A stretch of 64,000 nt of DNA from Ligustrum vulgare (lineage: Eukaryota > Streptophyta > Magnoliopsida > Lamiales > Oleaceae), in the NCBI GenBank assembly GCA_963555705.1, contig OY743181.1:31314513-31378512 (forward strand). Direction: 5' to 3'. Position numbers and translations under genes: made by a program. This document shows, one piece after another, positions 35,227 through 47,800 of this stretch. Numbering within the stretch: the stretch's first letter is position 1; the number at the start of each line of letters is the position of its first letter. The notes below the pieces were generated by a model that was not told where the DNA came from, did no database searches, and worked only from the letters and a program-made list of their open reading frames with translations.

Positions 35227-35339
35227 GTGGTGGAGGCGATTTGCGGAGGTAGATATCGATTGTTGTTCAGTGGAGCGCGATGAGGGGATTTGGAGAGGGT
35301 GAGATGGTTTTTCAGTTGATATAGTGGAGGCAATTAGGG

Positions 35340-35960
35340 ATTTTTCTTCTTTTCCTTCTATATATGATATATGATTTTGTGGCGGGACTTTTTCCCCAAA
35401 ATAAGTCGCTAAAATAATTTGGATTTTCGTTCTTTTTTAAAAAAAAAGCAAATATATGCATTTCCCCCCTTTAAATTAAAAAGTAAAAACATAAAAAGTA
35501 TTTTGAATTTTTTAGAACAATTAAATTCCGAGAAATTTATATTATTTGTTACTGTATAGAAATTTATTCTTAATCACGAAATTTATGTATCCAAGACATC
35601 CTATATTTTTAGATAATTTATGTCATTTTTGCTATTTTCTTTTATTTTACACAATTTGTGTTGTCATATAAACACTTCTTTATATGTTTTTCATAATTTT
35701 TACCAATTTTTAAATAAATTTTTTTCTTAATATTGTAGCAATTTTACGGAATAATCTATTGAAAATTCGTAGTATACTTACAAATTTATTTTTCATTTAA
35801 TTTTAGCGACATTTAATCTACGGAATTTCATCCACATGTATATTGCATAGGATTTAAAATCCATCTTTAATTTAATTTTGTCATTTAAAAAATATAAGTA
35901 ATAAAATTATTTATTTGTCGTGGAAAATTTTGTAGGAAAAGATTCATGGCTGATGGCAAA
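35340..35960. other. AT-rich DNA, no gene seen
   Basis: Mostly A/T, with a possible minus-strand TATA region near 35360-35385 and nothing else recognisable. It ends in GCAAA, the target duplicated by the next insertion. Confidence 0.3.
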
Positions 35961-36722
35961 TGTAGCGATCGAGAAATTTTCGTGATTTTACTCAAATAAA
36001 TATTTTTATTTTTACAAAGCGTGTCGCTTCGACTTTGCCCATCATTTAGTTATTTATTTTTAAACGCGTGCTCGTCTAGCCAGTAAGTGAAAAATTTAAT
36101 TTATTCAAAATCTTCGTCAAATTTCTATCTTTATCAAAAGTATTTCAAATGTCACAATTTATTTGAAATCCAAGTATTAATTATATTGAGTCTCAATTTT
36201 AAATGTTTAATCCAATCCAACTTATCGAGCCCAAATATTTTTTTACCAGTCATTCAAGCCCATTTAAAAACCCAATAAGTCATTTCTTGGCCCAACCAAT
36301 TCAATAGCTTCTTCCTCCCCAAATTTTTCCTTGCACAATCGATACTCCTTTCCAAAATTCTCACAATTTTCCATAAATCAAGATTTAACCTAAATTATCA
36401 TGTTTAACACCTAAATCATCTATTAAATAGATCCCTCACCTCATTGCCCACAACACACGCACTGAACTTTCAGCAAGGTATTCCCCTCTCAACCTTGATC
36501 CAACACAGGCATGCTCGAACCAATTCCAGCTATCGTCAAGTGAAAATTCAGAGCACAACACCATACCCAAACCTTAAACTACACACACACGAGTTCAACC
36601 TCGCAGCACGGCCAAACCCAAAGCACCGCCAGCAGCCACACCACATATCACCAACATCAATTCAACAGCAAACATAACCACACAACCCGAGCTCGAGACC
36701 CCTTCACTGCTCGAATCACCAT

Positions 36723-38483
36723 TGTTCGCTACAAACACACCGCAAGTGCACGAGTCGCATACAAGTGATAGTGGACTAATTGAGTCCGGTTTATCGATCC
36801 CACAAGGATTGTTTATTTCAACTACACTCTAGTATAATTAATTTTAACAAGAAACACACACAATAAAGATTTGTTTGGGAATGTTCTCGTACTAGAATTA
36901 AAGTTGCAATTGTAAATAAATAACTAAAAAAAATGGTGATGAATAGATGATAAAGGAGTGTTGGGATTCTTGATTCCACTTGACCATTACCTAATTGAAT
37001 TATCAACAAGCACATAGAAACGCAATTCATTAATCATGTTAGACCCGATTTTCCAAGCTTAGTCAATTACCTCTCTCGAGTGAAATCAACCCTAATTAGT
37101 GGCATTAACCTACTATATCTCTATGTCGATTAAAAACACACCAATTGCATTAAACCTTTGTGAAAATAGCTCAATGGGTCATCTAGGGTTTTAGGTATAT
37201 CTCTATCCTAAACAAGAACCTAGAGCAAATATTGTATTGATCTAGAATACACAACAATTTCTCAATAATTGCACATCCCATGAAACCTAAGCATAAATGT
37301 GGGCACAATAAATGCTAGTCAATAAATACAACAATAAATGCACAAGATAATAAAAAGCTTAAATTCTTAATACAAGCATTAAAATCAATTAAGTTAAGTC
37401 AAGCTTCATCAATAATCCCAACACTTTAAATTTAGCTAAACATACGTTCGAAAATTAAAAATAACATGAAGCAGTAACATAAAACCCGGAATTAGAAGAT
37501 TGTTGAAATTTGCATTATAGTCCTCCAACTATCAAACTATTGCAAATCAGTCCCTGCATCTGTTTCTGGCCATTTCAGTCCTTGGTTCAGTTTCAATTTC
37601 AGCATTTCAGCAATGTTATTCCAGCAGCAGCAAAACAGCATTTCCAGCAACAGCAGGTTCAGCATTTCCAGCAACAGCAGCATCAGCAATTCCAGCAGCA
37701 GCAGAACAGCATTTCCAGCAGCAGCAACAGCTTCCAGCAGGTTCAGATCAGCAACAGCATCAGCAATTCCAACAGCAGCAAATTTCAGCAACTTTCCAGT
37801 AATTCCAGCAATCTGTCACCAGCAACCTCCAACAGCCATGGCAGCACACAGCAAGGGCAGATTCTTCAGTAACCAGCCCATCAGTAAGAATTTCTTCTAC
37901 TCCAGCCTCTGGTTTACTTCGCAGGCTAGCAGCAAGAGCAGCTCCGGTGGTCACAATTGATGCTGTCACCAGCAAATGCATTCAACCCCCCGGTTCCCCT
38001 CTGGCTCTCCTGTGTGTATGTATATATCTCCAAAAATCTCCTTGCTCTTGATTTGTTCTCCAAGATTTATGAAGTAGTTGAAAGAAAAGAAAAATAAAAA
38101 TAAAAGACAAAGAAAAGAAAAGAAAAAGGAAGAGAAGAAAACGCAGCTGCTCCAAAAAATGAAGAAGAAGAAAGAATATGCCCAGCTGCTGTGCAATTTA
38201 GGTTTTATTAAGTGGAAATTCCGAAAATTACACCCTTGGTCCTTGAGGTTTTGGAAGTTGAGCAAAATAGTCCCCAAACTTTTGGTTTCTTTCAATTTGG
38301 TCATTAAACGTCAAATTTGCTCCTCTTTACGCTCAATTGCTCTCCACTCTTATCCATGTTCTTTTCAATTGAGTTTGTACCTAATTGTACAAGATAAACA
38401 CAATTTATAAGTAGAAATTCGCTCAATTTATCAATTAAAGTGCTAATTTAGGAACTAAATAAGTGTGTAAAACACACTTATCA
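36723..38483 (-). mobile_element. Athila-type solo LTR nested in the chromovirus LTR
   Basis: Read on the minus strand it starts TGATAAGTGTGTTTTACAC and ends TAGCGAACA, like the LTRs of the Athila element above. The 5-bp TSD ACCAT is perfect (36718-36722 and 38484-38488). Length is 1761 bp. It is closely related to the LTR at 63002-64000, sharing GAAGATTGTTGAAATTTGCA and the CAG-rich part. No coding sequence remains. Purine-rich low-complexity DNA occupies about 38080-38175. Confidence 0.92.
37605..37830. repeat. Degenerate CAG-rich array, TTCCAGCARCAGCAG-like unit
   Basis: About 225 bp are made of near-repeats of TTCCAGCAGCAGCAG, AACAGCATTTCCAGC and related words. They give Gln/Ser-rich chance translations on one strand and Leu-rich ones on the other. 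The related LTR at the end of the window has a shorter version near 63890-63940. It is not a gene. Confidence 0.8.
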
Positions 38484-39559
38484 ACCATCACCACTTTCAA
38501 AACCAAAAACACATGCAAATCAAATTTTGAGAAATCAAATTCACCATTATACTGCAAAAAAACCCAAAAATCAACTGACCATCTGCAACTGGCCAATTCC
38601 TACTGCACAAGACCAGTACCCAACCAGTTCCGTAGCCCAAATCAAGCTTCCACAATCTAAAACTTCAACCACCAACAGTTATCACCGACCCATAGCCGGA
38701 TTTCGCCAGTACCATCGCCACTGCTGCCCACTTCCATTTTTGACATCCAATCAAAACCCAAAACCAAGAAATAAAAAACCAACCAAACAAGTCACCTCGA
38801 CCACCGGCCGCTGCGATCGGAGTATAGCCGGAATGCAACTCCAGACCACCGCCTATTTCCTCTCGGTTCGCACCCCAAATTTTCCCAGCCTCCTTCTTCG
38901 CCCTACACCCGTCGCCATCGCCGCCCTCGAAGGTGGCGTCAGCGCCTGCAAACGCCGGCGAAGGCACCGGCGATTTGTCCCCAACCTCACTCTCTCGTTC
39001 CTCTCCTCTGTATCTGTAAATGGAAGAGAGAGAAAGGGATTTTTAATTTTTATAAATCTTGATTTTGGGAAATTACCCCTTAAGCCCCAAGTTTGAAAAG
39101 TGATCAATTTCGGGCCTCAAGTTGCATAATCATTTAATTTCGTCCCCTCAGTTATAGAGCCACTTATTTCAGCCCTATTTTGAAATTAAGTCATTTCAAT
39201 CCTTTAGTTTTAAAATATTTATCAATTTAGTCCCTAATTTCAATTATTTGCACAAAGTCCCAAACCTTTACTATTTATCATTTTAGTCCGAGTTTTACAT
39301 TTTTTAAATTCTTTCAATTCAACTCTCGAATTTACTTTTATTTATAAAACTTTAATTTCAAGTTTCTAATAGAAAATTATTTATTTTAGGGCTAGACGAG
39401 ACGCGGGATTTTCAAGAAAGCTAGAATCATTTTTAAGCAAGTTCAGAAATATCTTAAGGTAGGTTCATTACTTCAAAAATCTTTTATCTTAATTGCGCAA
39501 TGTTAAGTAAACCCGTATTGTAAATTTATGCATGTGATTACGTAATTTATGAGAATTAA

Positions 39560-39725
39560 TTGCCTTCGGGCCCAGATCCACATGTCTTCGGGTATGGACC
39601 AATTGCCTACGGGCCCAGATCCACATGTCTTCGGGCATGGACCAATTGCCTTCGGGCCTAGATCCACATGTCTTCGGGCATGGACCAATTGCCTTCGGGC
39701 CCAGATCCACATGTCTTCGGGCATG
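39560..39725. repeat. 43-bp tandem repeat, four copies
   Basis: Units start at 39560, 39603, 39646 and 39689 (the last incomplete) and differ by only one or two bases. Each contains CTTCGGGC-type words twice, around CAGATCCACATG. It lies in the 3' part of the chromovirus LTR. Confidence 0.95.
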
Positions 39726-40231
39726 AAAATTTATGATATATGAGATCCACTTGCTTATTGCATGAGAATGAGAATTTATGAATTAAGTTGCATGATTATA
39801 TGTGTTATTTACCGTACATTTTATTTAATTTGCGCTGAACCTACTGAGTATTTCTATGAAATGCTCACCCCTATTTTTAAACTTACAAATTGCAGATTTC
39901 GGAGATGGTGGCGAATGAAAGGGCAGTGGTGGCAAATAATAATGAAGCTATATTTTTTTTAAAGTCACGATTCATGAATAGTGTCAATTTATTTATATGT
40001 CGTTATTTTAAATATGATATTTAAAGTCATGAACATCATAAATTTAATTACTTGTCGTTACTTTCTTTGAAAGTTAAGATTTCAACGTTTTTACGCATTC
40101 ATCAAATTTACTTTGTTTACTGTTGAAATTTTCACATAAATATGATGTTTAGAATTAAATTATTTTCCGCAATAAAATTAGATTTAAAGGAGAAGTGACG
40201 TCCCGAGCTTCACGGAATTTGGGGCGTTACA

Positions 40232-40434
40232 GCAAAAGTCCTAGTATTGAATTTTCCCAAATTACAAGAATTAGACACATTTTTATAGGCTTACTTTTAG
40301 ATGCATTTTTTTAATAAAATGAAAAATCGTGAGTTTCGAGGCCTTTTTTTTCTTTTCTTTTCTTTCGAGGCCTTTTTTACTGATTCTAAAGGAAAACGAT
40401 ATCTATATTCGAGGCCTTTTTACTAAATAGTATA
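40232..40434. other. Spacer with repeated TCGAGGCCTTTTT words
   Basis: TCGAGGCCTTTTT occurs three times (about 40337, 40366 and 40409). No gene is seen. Confidence 0.5.
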
Positions 40435-40732
40435 GGCCCTTGTTTGAAATATATTTTGGAATAGTAATTTTTTAGAGAAATTTTTAGAGAAATATGATGG
40501 AAGGAGAAATTTCTGTTCCTTCGAGGTTCTCGATTGTGAGTGGGGTGGGGCCCACCTGTATGGTGGGGCCCACCCCCACCCCTCACAATCGGGAACCTGA
40601 TTGTGGGGAAGAGAGTGTTTCTCTATGATGGAGTTTAAAATAAGAGAAAAATATATTATTATTTTGTTGAACAATATTTAATTGAAAGTAAGAGAGAAAA
40701 TATATTCAAATTTAATGGGCTGAAACAAAGAC
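40435..40732. mobile_element. Fold-back MITE-like element with a GC-rich central hairpin
   Basis: About 300 bp with outer ends that are loosely inverted (GGCCCTTGTTTGAAA against GTCTTTGTTTCAG). In the centre is a strong inverted repeat (40525-40597): arms of about 33 bp containing CGATTGTGAG and GGGGCCCACC, separated by a few bases. No TSD is convincing. The hairpin is certain; the element call is inference. Confidence 0.5.
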
Positions 40733-42897
40733 TAATGAACAAAATGAAGATTATTGCACATGATAAATATTCAATCTGTAATATTTAAACGGATAGGCGC
40801 CCATCCACTACTAGCCGGCCCTTTGGTCATGTGACATATATTATTATAAACTATAATTTTGATGTTAAATTATTATTATTAATGGGTAAAAATACCTAGC
40901 TGATTCCTAAACTTTAAGACTACACGATAAAGGCTCCAAAACTATAGAATCTTACTTTTGGTACGACAACTTAACAATGCACACTTTGTTAATCCCTTCG
41001 TTTGTCTCCTTGACCGAAATATTTTACATAGCCGTTAACCATGTCCACCTAAACATCCATATTATCATTGAAAATAAAAGAATTAAGAAAAAGGAAAAAA
41101 AGGACTTTGGCAAAATCTCCAAGATTCACCCCCAAATTCTCTAAAATAAACCATATTTCTCAATTTCTTTTGCACAATCCTAGGTGGGAAAGAAGAAGAA
41201 GGGTGGAGGAACTCCGAACTGTGATTAAATTGTTATTCTTAAGCGCATTTCAATTCCTTGGACCGATCTTCCATAACTCCTCCAAAAATTTCAATTTTAG
41301 GAGATGAGTATGTGTGCTTTTTGCTTTGCGATTTAATTAATGGTTTGATAACGTGAATAGCATGATTTTGTTTAAATTTGTTGTATATGCACTTTCATTG
41401 GATATTTTCGATTGGAGAGAGGTATAGTTAGTTCTATTATGAAAATATCTGTAGATTTTATTTTCGATCAATTTATATTTTAGGTTATTTCCACTTTTAA
41501 CTTTAATATTATTGATCTCTAATATAAATTCATTGACAACTTCTAAAAGGTTGAATTGAAGCAAATGGAATTGCAAAATCAATATATTGGCTGTGAGATT
41601 GAAACCAAATTTGGGGCGCTTCATTGTAGTTTTATCTGCTATATATCATTGAAGTTTTTGTGTGTGTTTTGGTTAATTAATGCATGCGTATATTTTTGTA
41701 TGAACTTCTATTGTAGAATCATCCTGATTGGTCAGAGATTTTAACTCACTTTCAAGGATCTGAGCTTCACTCACTCGTATTTTGAACAAATAATAAATTG
41801 TAGTCAAGAATGCTGCATGAAAATATTCCTTTTACATATTCACATTATCAGTTTGTATCTGTTGTTGTGATGGAGCCTCTTCAAAATTGAGCAATTAATG
41901 GATCAACAACATGTTACGAATCTCTCTGATAACGAGTTGCCAATTGACTTTATAAATAAAATCATTATAAGATTTAATTTGATGCCCGAGTGTTAGTGTT
42001 AAATTAAAAGTAAAAAACAAGTGCAGCATGTCGAGGTTGAACCGAGTGCACGCACATCTTGACTCTGACCAACGTATTGTTGCCTGTAAACTCATAAAGA
42101 GCTTTATGCGTAACACTAGGTCAAATGCACCTTACAATGGCAGCAGAGTGATTGTATCAGTATGCCATCACTACAACAATCATTTTTCACCTATTCTTTT
42201 CAGCTCCTACTGTTTTTATTATCTATAAATAAATAATTCCCACGTGCTCATTAAGATAATGCTTTTCCTAATATATTTTTTCCCTTTTGACTAGCAAATC
42301 TGCAATATCTAAATTTATCTCCTATTACATTACAGGGAATTTTTTTTTTTTTTTTTTTTTTAATAAAAAAAAAAAAGTTTCATGGACGAAAACCTTCACC
42401 TAATGCATTTCTCCGCTACTGTGGCTTACTACCGGCCAATATTGCATCTTGAGTTGAGTACAAATTGTCAATTTTTTGCTACTCAACAGTAGCAGGGTGG
42501 AGCATTTTGTTGTTCTAATGCACTGTAAATATAGCCCCTGTTTGGGAGGGATTAAAATCAGAATTTTAGCGAATTTTGATAAAAGTTGATGAAATATATG
42601 ATTAAAAAGTTGTGAAACCCATAAAATATATGGTTGTAATTAATTGTTAACTTTGACTTTTATCAAAAACTCACAGGCTCATAGTAACTTTAATATGTTT
42701 CATAAAGGGCATATAAAGTACCCAAATACCTGGTTTTGTAACTTCGCTTAGCTAGGGCTATGTATAAAGAACGGTTGTTATATATAATTTATTTATTTTT
42801 TATGTAATAGAAAAATTTGCGGTCAATTTGTATATAAGGATATTTTTCAAAATTTGTAGTACTTCTGATAACCGGATTATTATTATAATTTAAAGGA
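40733..42897. other. Intergenic AT-rich DNA, no gene recognised
   Basis: Short open frames here show no recognisable motif. A T24/A12 stretch near 42340-42375 can fold back on itself. A segment near 42535-42730 opening CCTGTTTGGGAGGG may be another decayed MITE. Confidence 0.35.
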
Positions 42898-43396
42898 CAA
42901 TTATATTGACATCACACCATTTGTTAACTACACCACATTTTAATTGTAATGAATATTCTACACCACATTTTAGTTGTAATGAATATTCTTAAGTTTTTCT
43001 TATTTTTACACTTATGCTCCCAAGTTTTTTATATAATTTTTTTATCATCAAACATCAATTAAATTTCACATCTTGTCTATAGAGACGATTTTTATCCAAA
43101 ATATTTATTATGAGGGCAATAAAAACTTAATCTATAGTATTTTTAAATAATAAAAATAAATAATCAATGCTAAAATCAAAAATAAATATTTTCTCCTCTT
43201 TTCAATACACATTAGCAAAATACTTGGATAGAAATTGTGATTAAAAACAAAAATATGTTAATTAATTGAAAGTTAAGAATAATAATGTTTCAAAAAAATA
43301 TAGAGGACATAAAAGCAAAAGTGAGTAAATATTGATAACATTTCTTATAATTAAAATGTGGTGTCAATATAAAAAATTGTAGTGTGAATATAATTA
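42898..43396. mobile_element. MITE-like element with about 60-bp imperfect terminal inverted repeats
   Basis: The left end contains ACACCACATTTTAATTGTAA and the right end, read in reverse, contains ACACCACATTTTAATTATAA. Both are preceded by AATTATATT(G/C)ACA. The interior is AT-rich and non-coding. TSD and family are not assigned. Confidence 0.6.
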
Positions 43397-44327
43397 CTCG
43401 ATTTAAATTTGCACTCATTGTTGTTACTTTTTATTTATTTTTTCTCATTGTTCAATGTCAATACATTATACTTTTTCAATAGAATATATCGGTCCATCGT
43501 ACGAGTGTGAAACTAGTTTATACTTTAATAAAGAACACTAGTGGTGCCAAACTGAGTCTAAATTTCTTAGCTCCGTTCCTTAAAGTAATGATTATGGTTT
43601 TTAAACCAATTTTTAAACTACACAATTCCCCAAATCAATCTTTAACCCTACATATTTTCTCTCTCCAATTTTTAACCATCCATCTACCTAAAAACCAACA
43701 AAAAAAATCATTTTTTTAAGGATAGTTACCGAACAGTGGCTTAGTTAAATGTCTTACTAGTAATTACATATTTCAACTCATTATTTTCAATTTTGAAAAA
43801 TAGAGACAAATGAAGGGTTTTATAGGATATATGCAATTAAGTTAAAAAAGAAAAAGAGTTAATTAAATCAATGCTTACTCTATTTTAACATATTTCACTA
43901 CCTGCTCACTGAACTAAAAAAACTTACTCATTGCCTAGTAAACTTTACCATATGTTACTACTTGTTTACTGAACTAAAAAATGTTACTTATCATTCACTC
44001 GTATATTCAAATGTTTACCCATCTATTACTCATTTTAAATTTGTAACCCACAATTGACGAAAAAACTTCAAGTGTACGACATGAAGATGATTTGACGGCT
44101 TGACAACATTAATATTTCTACATGAATTAAAAATATATCCCACCGAAATGACAATTTTGATTTAATTTGTGAAACACACTTCTTCTAAAGCTTAAACTAA
44201 AAATCTCCAAATTAAAAACACGAAATCATCCAAATCAAAAAATTTCAATGACTATCCATAAAATACAACAATTGGCTGCATGAATGGAGTTGTTCAAAAT
44301 TAATACGAGTGGAACAAAATACTTAGG
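43397..44327. other. Intergenic AT-rich DNA
   Basis: A loose duplication around TTACTACNTG(C/T)T(C/T)ACTGAACTAAAAAA (about 43898 and 43960) is the only structure seen. Confidence 0.35.
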
Positions 44328-44436
44328 TGGCGTTCTATTTGTATTTTATTTTGTATTTTCATTTTCGAAAATATTTTGTGTTTCCTGTTTTCATTTTTAT
44401 TTTCAAATTTGTTGACACTAGTACATTAAGAGTCAA

Positions 44437-44690
44437 AGGCGTCGGTTGTAAAGCAGAAAAGGTGTCAGTTGTACAGGAGACGCCTTTAGTAGCGACGCTA
44501 AAAGTGCATACTTAAGGCGTCGGTTGTAAAGTAAAAATCGACACCTTATCTCAACTAAAGGCGTCGGTTGTTATTTAAAAACCGACGCCTTAAGTTGATA
44601 AAAAGCGTTGGTTGTTATTTAACAACCGACGCCTTTTATCAACTTAAGGCGTCGGTTTTTGAATAACAACCGACGCCTTTTACTTTTTTT
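44437..44690. repeat. CACTA left subterminal repeats
   Basis: AAGGCGTCGGTTGT or its inverse AACCGACGCCTT occurs about eight times in 250 bp, several as head-to-head pairs that can form hairpins (for example 44565-44592 and 44620-44680). Such repeats are the usual binding sites for the element's own DNA-binding protein. The right end (about 52285-52370) has fewer copies. Confidence 0.88.
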
Positions 44691-44894
44691 TCTTCATTTA
44701 TTTATATTTCCCTTATATACCTATATAAACTATAACAATCATGTACACATCAAAAATTTATCTTCAACAAATATATATAATGGAGGAATGCAGAACAAAA
44801 CTTAATAAGATAAACAGAATTTCAAATTAATTAATCATGTTTTCACAATATTGTTAAAAAAATTTGTACATGTTAAACACAAAATGGGCTAAGT

Positions 44895-47800
44895 TTACAT
44901 ACACTCTTCGACGAAGTATTTGGCCCATAAATTTCGAACCTCATCAATTTCCTCTGTTGAGTAAAACTCTTGAAATGCCTAAAAATAATGAATAAGAATT
45001 AATAATTATTATGTTAATTACATATAAGTCGTAATTAAACAAATATCTTCAATAAATTATACCTCGTGTAGAGAAGTAAGTTGAGAATAGGCTGTGACTA
45101 TCTGGAACATGTTTCTCATAACATAATAGCCACACTCATCTCCTCCAGGTTGCTGAGGACACTGAAATTTGAATATTTAAAATTAAAACTATTATTAATA
45201 ATCGAATGAAAGTGAATATATATTAAACTAATATGAGAATTTGTAGCAATTTATAAAATTATAGTTTTCATACCGAGATCTTTTTCCAATTTACATTGGA
45301 TGTTGCCCTCTTGCCTCCTAATGACCAAAAAGCTCGAAATGCCCTAAAGTTTCAATAAATATGAATAAGTTATAAAAATAATAATAAAACTCAAAATTCT
45401 TACGTAAATTTTTCCAGAGTCTCCCCTATAAATTGAACGTATCCAACCTGTATAGAGACCTATTTATTGAAAATTATCCTAACAACTATCATAATCACAA
45501 CACAAACACATCAATTTCACCTCAAACTCTCTACGATTATTCCATGAATGTAACCTAACTTATCTATATGAATGCACTAAACACAAAAGTTTGAACAATG
45601 CAATAATTACTTACACATTCAATGACGGCTTGATTTCTATGTTACGCCTACATGATTGTGCTGAATCTATGAAGTACACAGTATTGGCTTCACAGCATAT
45701 TGCAAGCAACATCCAATGATTCCTACATATTATAGACGTGTAAGTATTCTTTAAATAAATAAAGAAATACATAAATAATAATAATGGTCTTACTCCTGAT
45801 AGTACGGCGCTAAAATGAATTGCTTGGATCTCAGCGTATTCATTGTTTCAGCCATGTAACTCACAACACTTTCTACATGTGTTTTAACTCTGATCGACGC
45901 AATCTGTGATGGACACATAAATCCAATTGACTGAATACCAAATTGCTCACACAACCCATGAAGAAACCTAAAAATAACTACCAATGAATAAAAAATAAAA
46001 ATGAAAATTTAAATGAAAGACATAAATGCGTGTTCAACAATCTTACATTATGAATACTTGCAAGATAGATACATTCAGCCATTTCATTGAGAGCGAGTCG
46101 GTGATGTTGTCAATCGTAACATAAAAACTTTCACCTTCCGTGTGATGAAACACAGTCGCGTCTAGAGGCACTTGGATGTAGTCTGTACCAGCAGGAAGTG
46201 TAAGCACCAGAGAATGTAACATCTTACAATCATTATCCAGACGTTGTAACGTTGCATCATCAATGAGTGGTGATCGTCTGGTAGATGACATATCAAAACT
46301 CTGGAATTTTTTATTTTTTTCAATTTGTTTTGCCTGTTTTGTCAACTCTTCCTGTAATTACATGTTTTTTGTCATCATAACATTTCTAATATAATTTTAA
46401 AAGTAATTAAAACACAAAAAGAATTTTTTTATAAATATAAAAATTATTACCTCTCCAAAAATTACAAAATCTTTAGGCCATTGACAGAAGCTTCCAATAG
46501 CTTCCCCCACCACGGTGTAGTATGGAGATGGTACTGGAAGAAGTGACGCTTCGGCACCTTGTATAACATCATCAACCGACACTTTAACATGATCTGTCAA
46601 AAGTTGTTGATGGTGCACAATAGTCTCAGTTCCGGATGGAAAAACCATTCCTCTAACCACTATTTGATGCTCACCATTACAACTTATAGCGAGACGACAA
46701 GGAATCGGTTTCTGTTGTTCAATAATATTCAATGTTACAACCCTTACAATTGAAATATAATCAATAATATTGAAAAACAAAATATTTTAAGAGTAAATAC
46801 CTGAAGGCCATCAAATGGATCAGGATTAACTGAGTAACAACTACTGCGAGTTGGTGGTCGGGGTTGTGGAGTTATGTCCACTTCGGCATCAACATTTAAG
46901 CCCATGCGCTGAAGGATAGCTTCGTATTTCTGCTGCATACTATCAACCTTACTCTGTACCTCTGTTGCATACTCTTTCCTGACACGTTCGGTGATACCAA
47001 CCTCCAAATCCTTCATGATAATATCTTTAATATCATCTACCGACACAACCCCTCTCGATCGTCTGCTAGCCGAATCAGGTCTGCCATATACATCCCTCAC
47101 CATGACGTATACACCATATCCCCTAACCCGACCAGGATGATCCTCCTTACCAAGAGCTTCCGATAAGATGTCGTGGTGTCTTCTTGGGACAAATGTCCCT
47201 TGAGTTGCTTCCTCAGATTTTTCAATCTGTTCTCAAAAAAAAAAAAAAATGAAAACTAAATATGAGTGTTTAAGCGAAATTTCATCATATTATGAAAAAA
47301 TGATAGGCTATGCTTACAATTTTTCCGTACACCCCCCTCGTTTTCTCATTGGGGATGTAATAAGATCCGTCTTCTTTCTTCTTTGATCTAGCTCGAATCC
47401 AATCTAAGCTGCGATCATCACTTAACATGGACGAGCTAACTGACGCACATAAAGATGCAGAAGACAGTAGTGGGTCTGATAAAAGCCATTGTGGCCTCAT
47501 CCCGGCATAACCAGCGGAGCCCAAAAAATGTGGATGCTCGTTGTGCAACTGGCTGTCTTGGCCTTCTTGCTTTTTTCCTTGAAAAATAAAGCATCACATT
47601 CATTAGTTTTCAACTCAATAATAAAAAATAATTAAGAATCATCACACAGGAGAGTAGTAGTTATAATGTCATATACCTTGAAAATCTCAGTCTCACGCTC
47701 TTTCTTGAATTGCTCCAATTTTTCTTCAGTCAGGTAATTATATAGCATAGTAGGTGATGCGTATCTTGGGTGCTTATTGTTAATGAACTTATGCACCAAC

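Larger units (their letters stand above)
35961..40231 (+). mobile_element. Chromovirus-type solo LTR (about 2.5 kb), split by another solo LTR
   Basis: It begins TGTAGCGATCG and ends GGGGCGTTACA, typical termini of plant chromovirus LTRs. A perfect TSD GCAAA flanks it (35956-35960 and 40232-40236). After removing the insert at 36723-38483 and one TSD copy, its length is about 2505 bp. It has a TATA-like ATTAAATAGAT near 36421, a GC-rich transcribed part near 38800-38980, and a 43-bp tandem array near the end. There is no internal region or second LTR, so it is a solo LTR. Orientation is by analogy with the family. Confidence 0.85.

Noticed and set aside
37510..37981. Gln/Ser-rich and Leu-rich frames in the CAG array
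   Set aside because: They are translations of a low-complexity repeat inside a solo LTR.
39489..39743. Repetitive peptides across the 43-bp array
   Set aside because: The tandem repeat is open in several frames because 43 is not a multiple of 3 and the unit lacks stops. It is not a gene.
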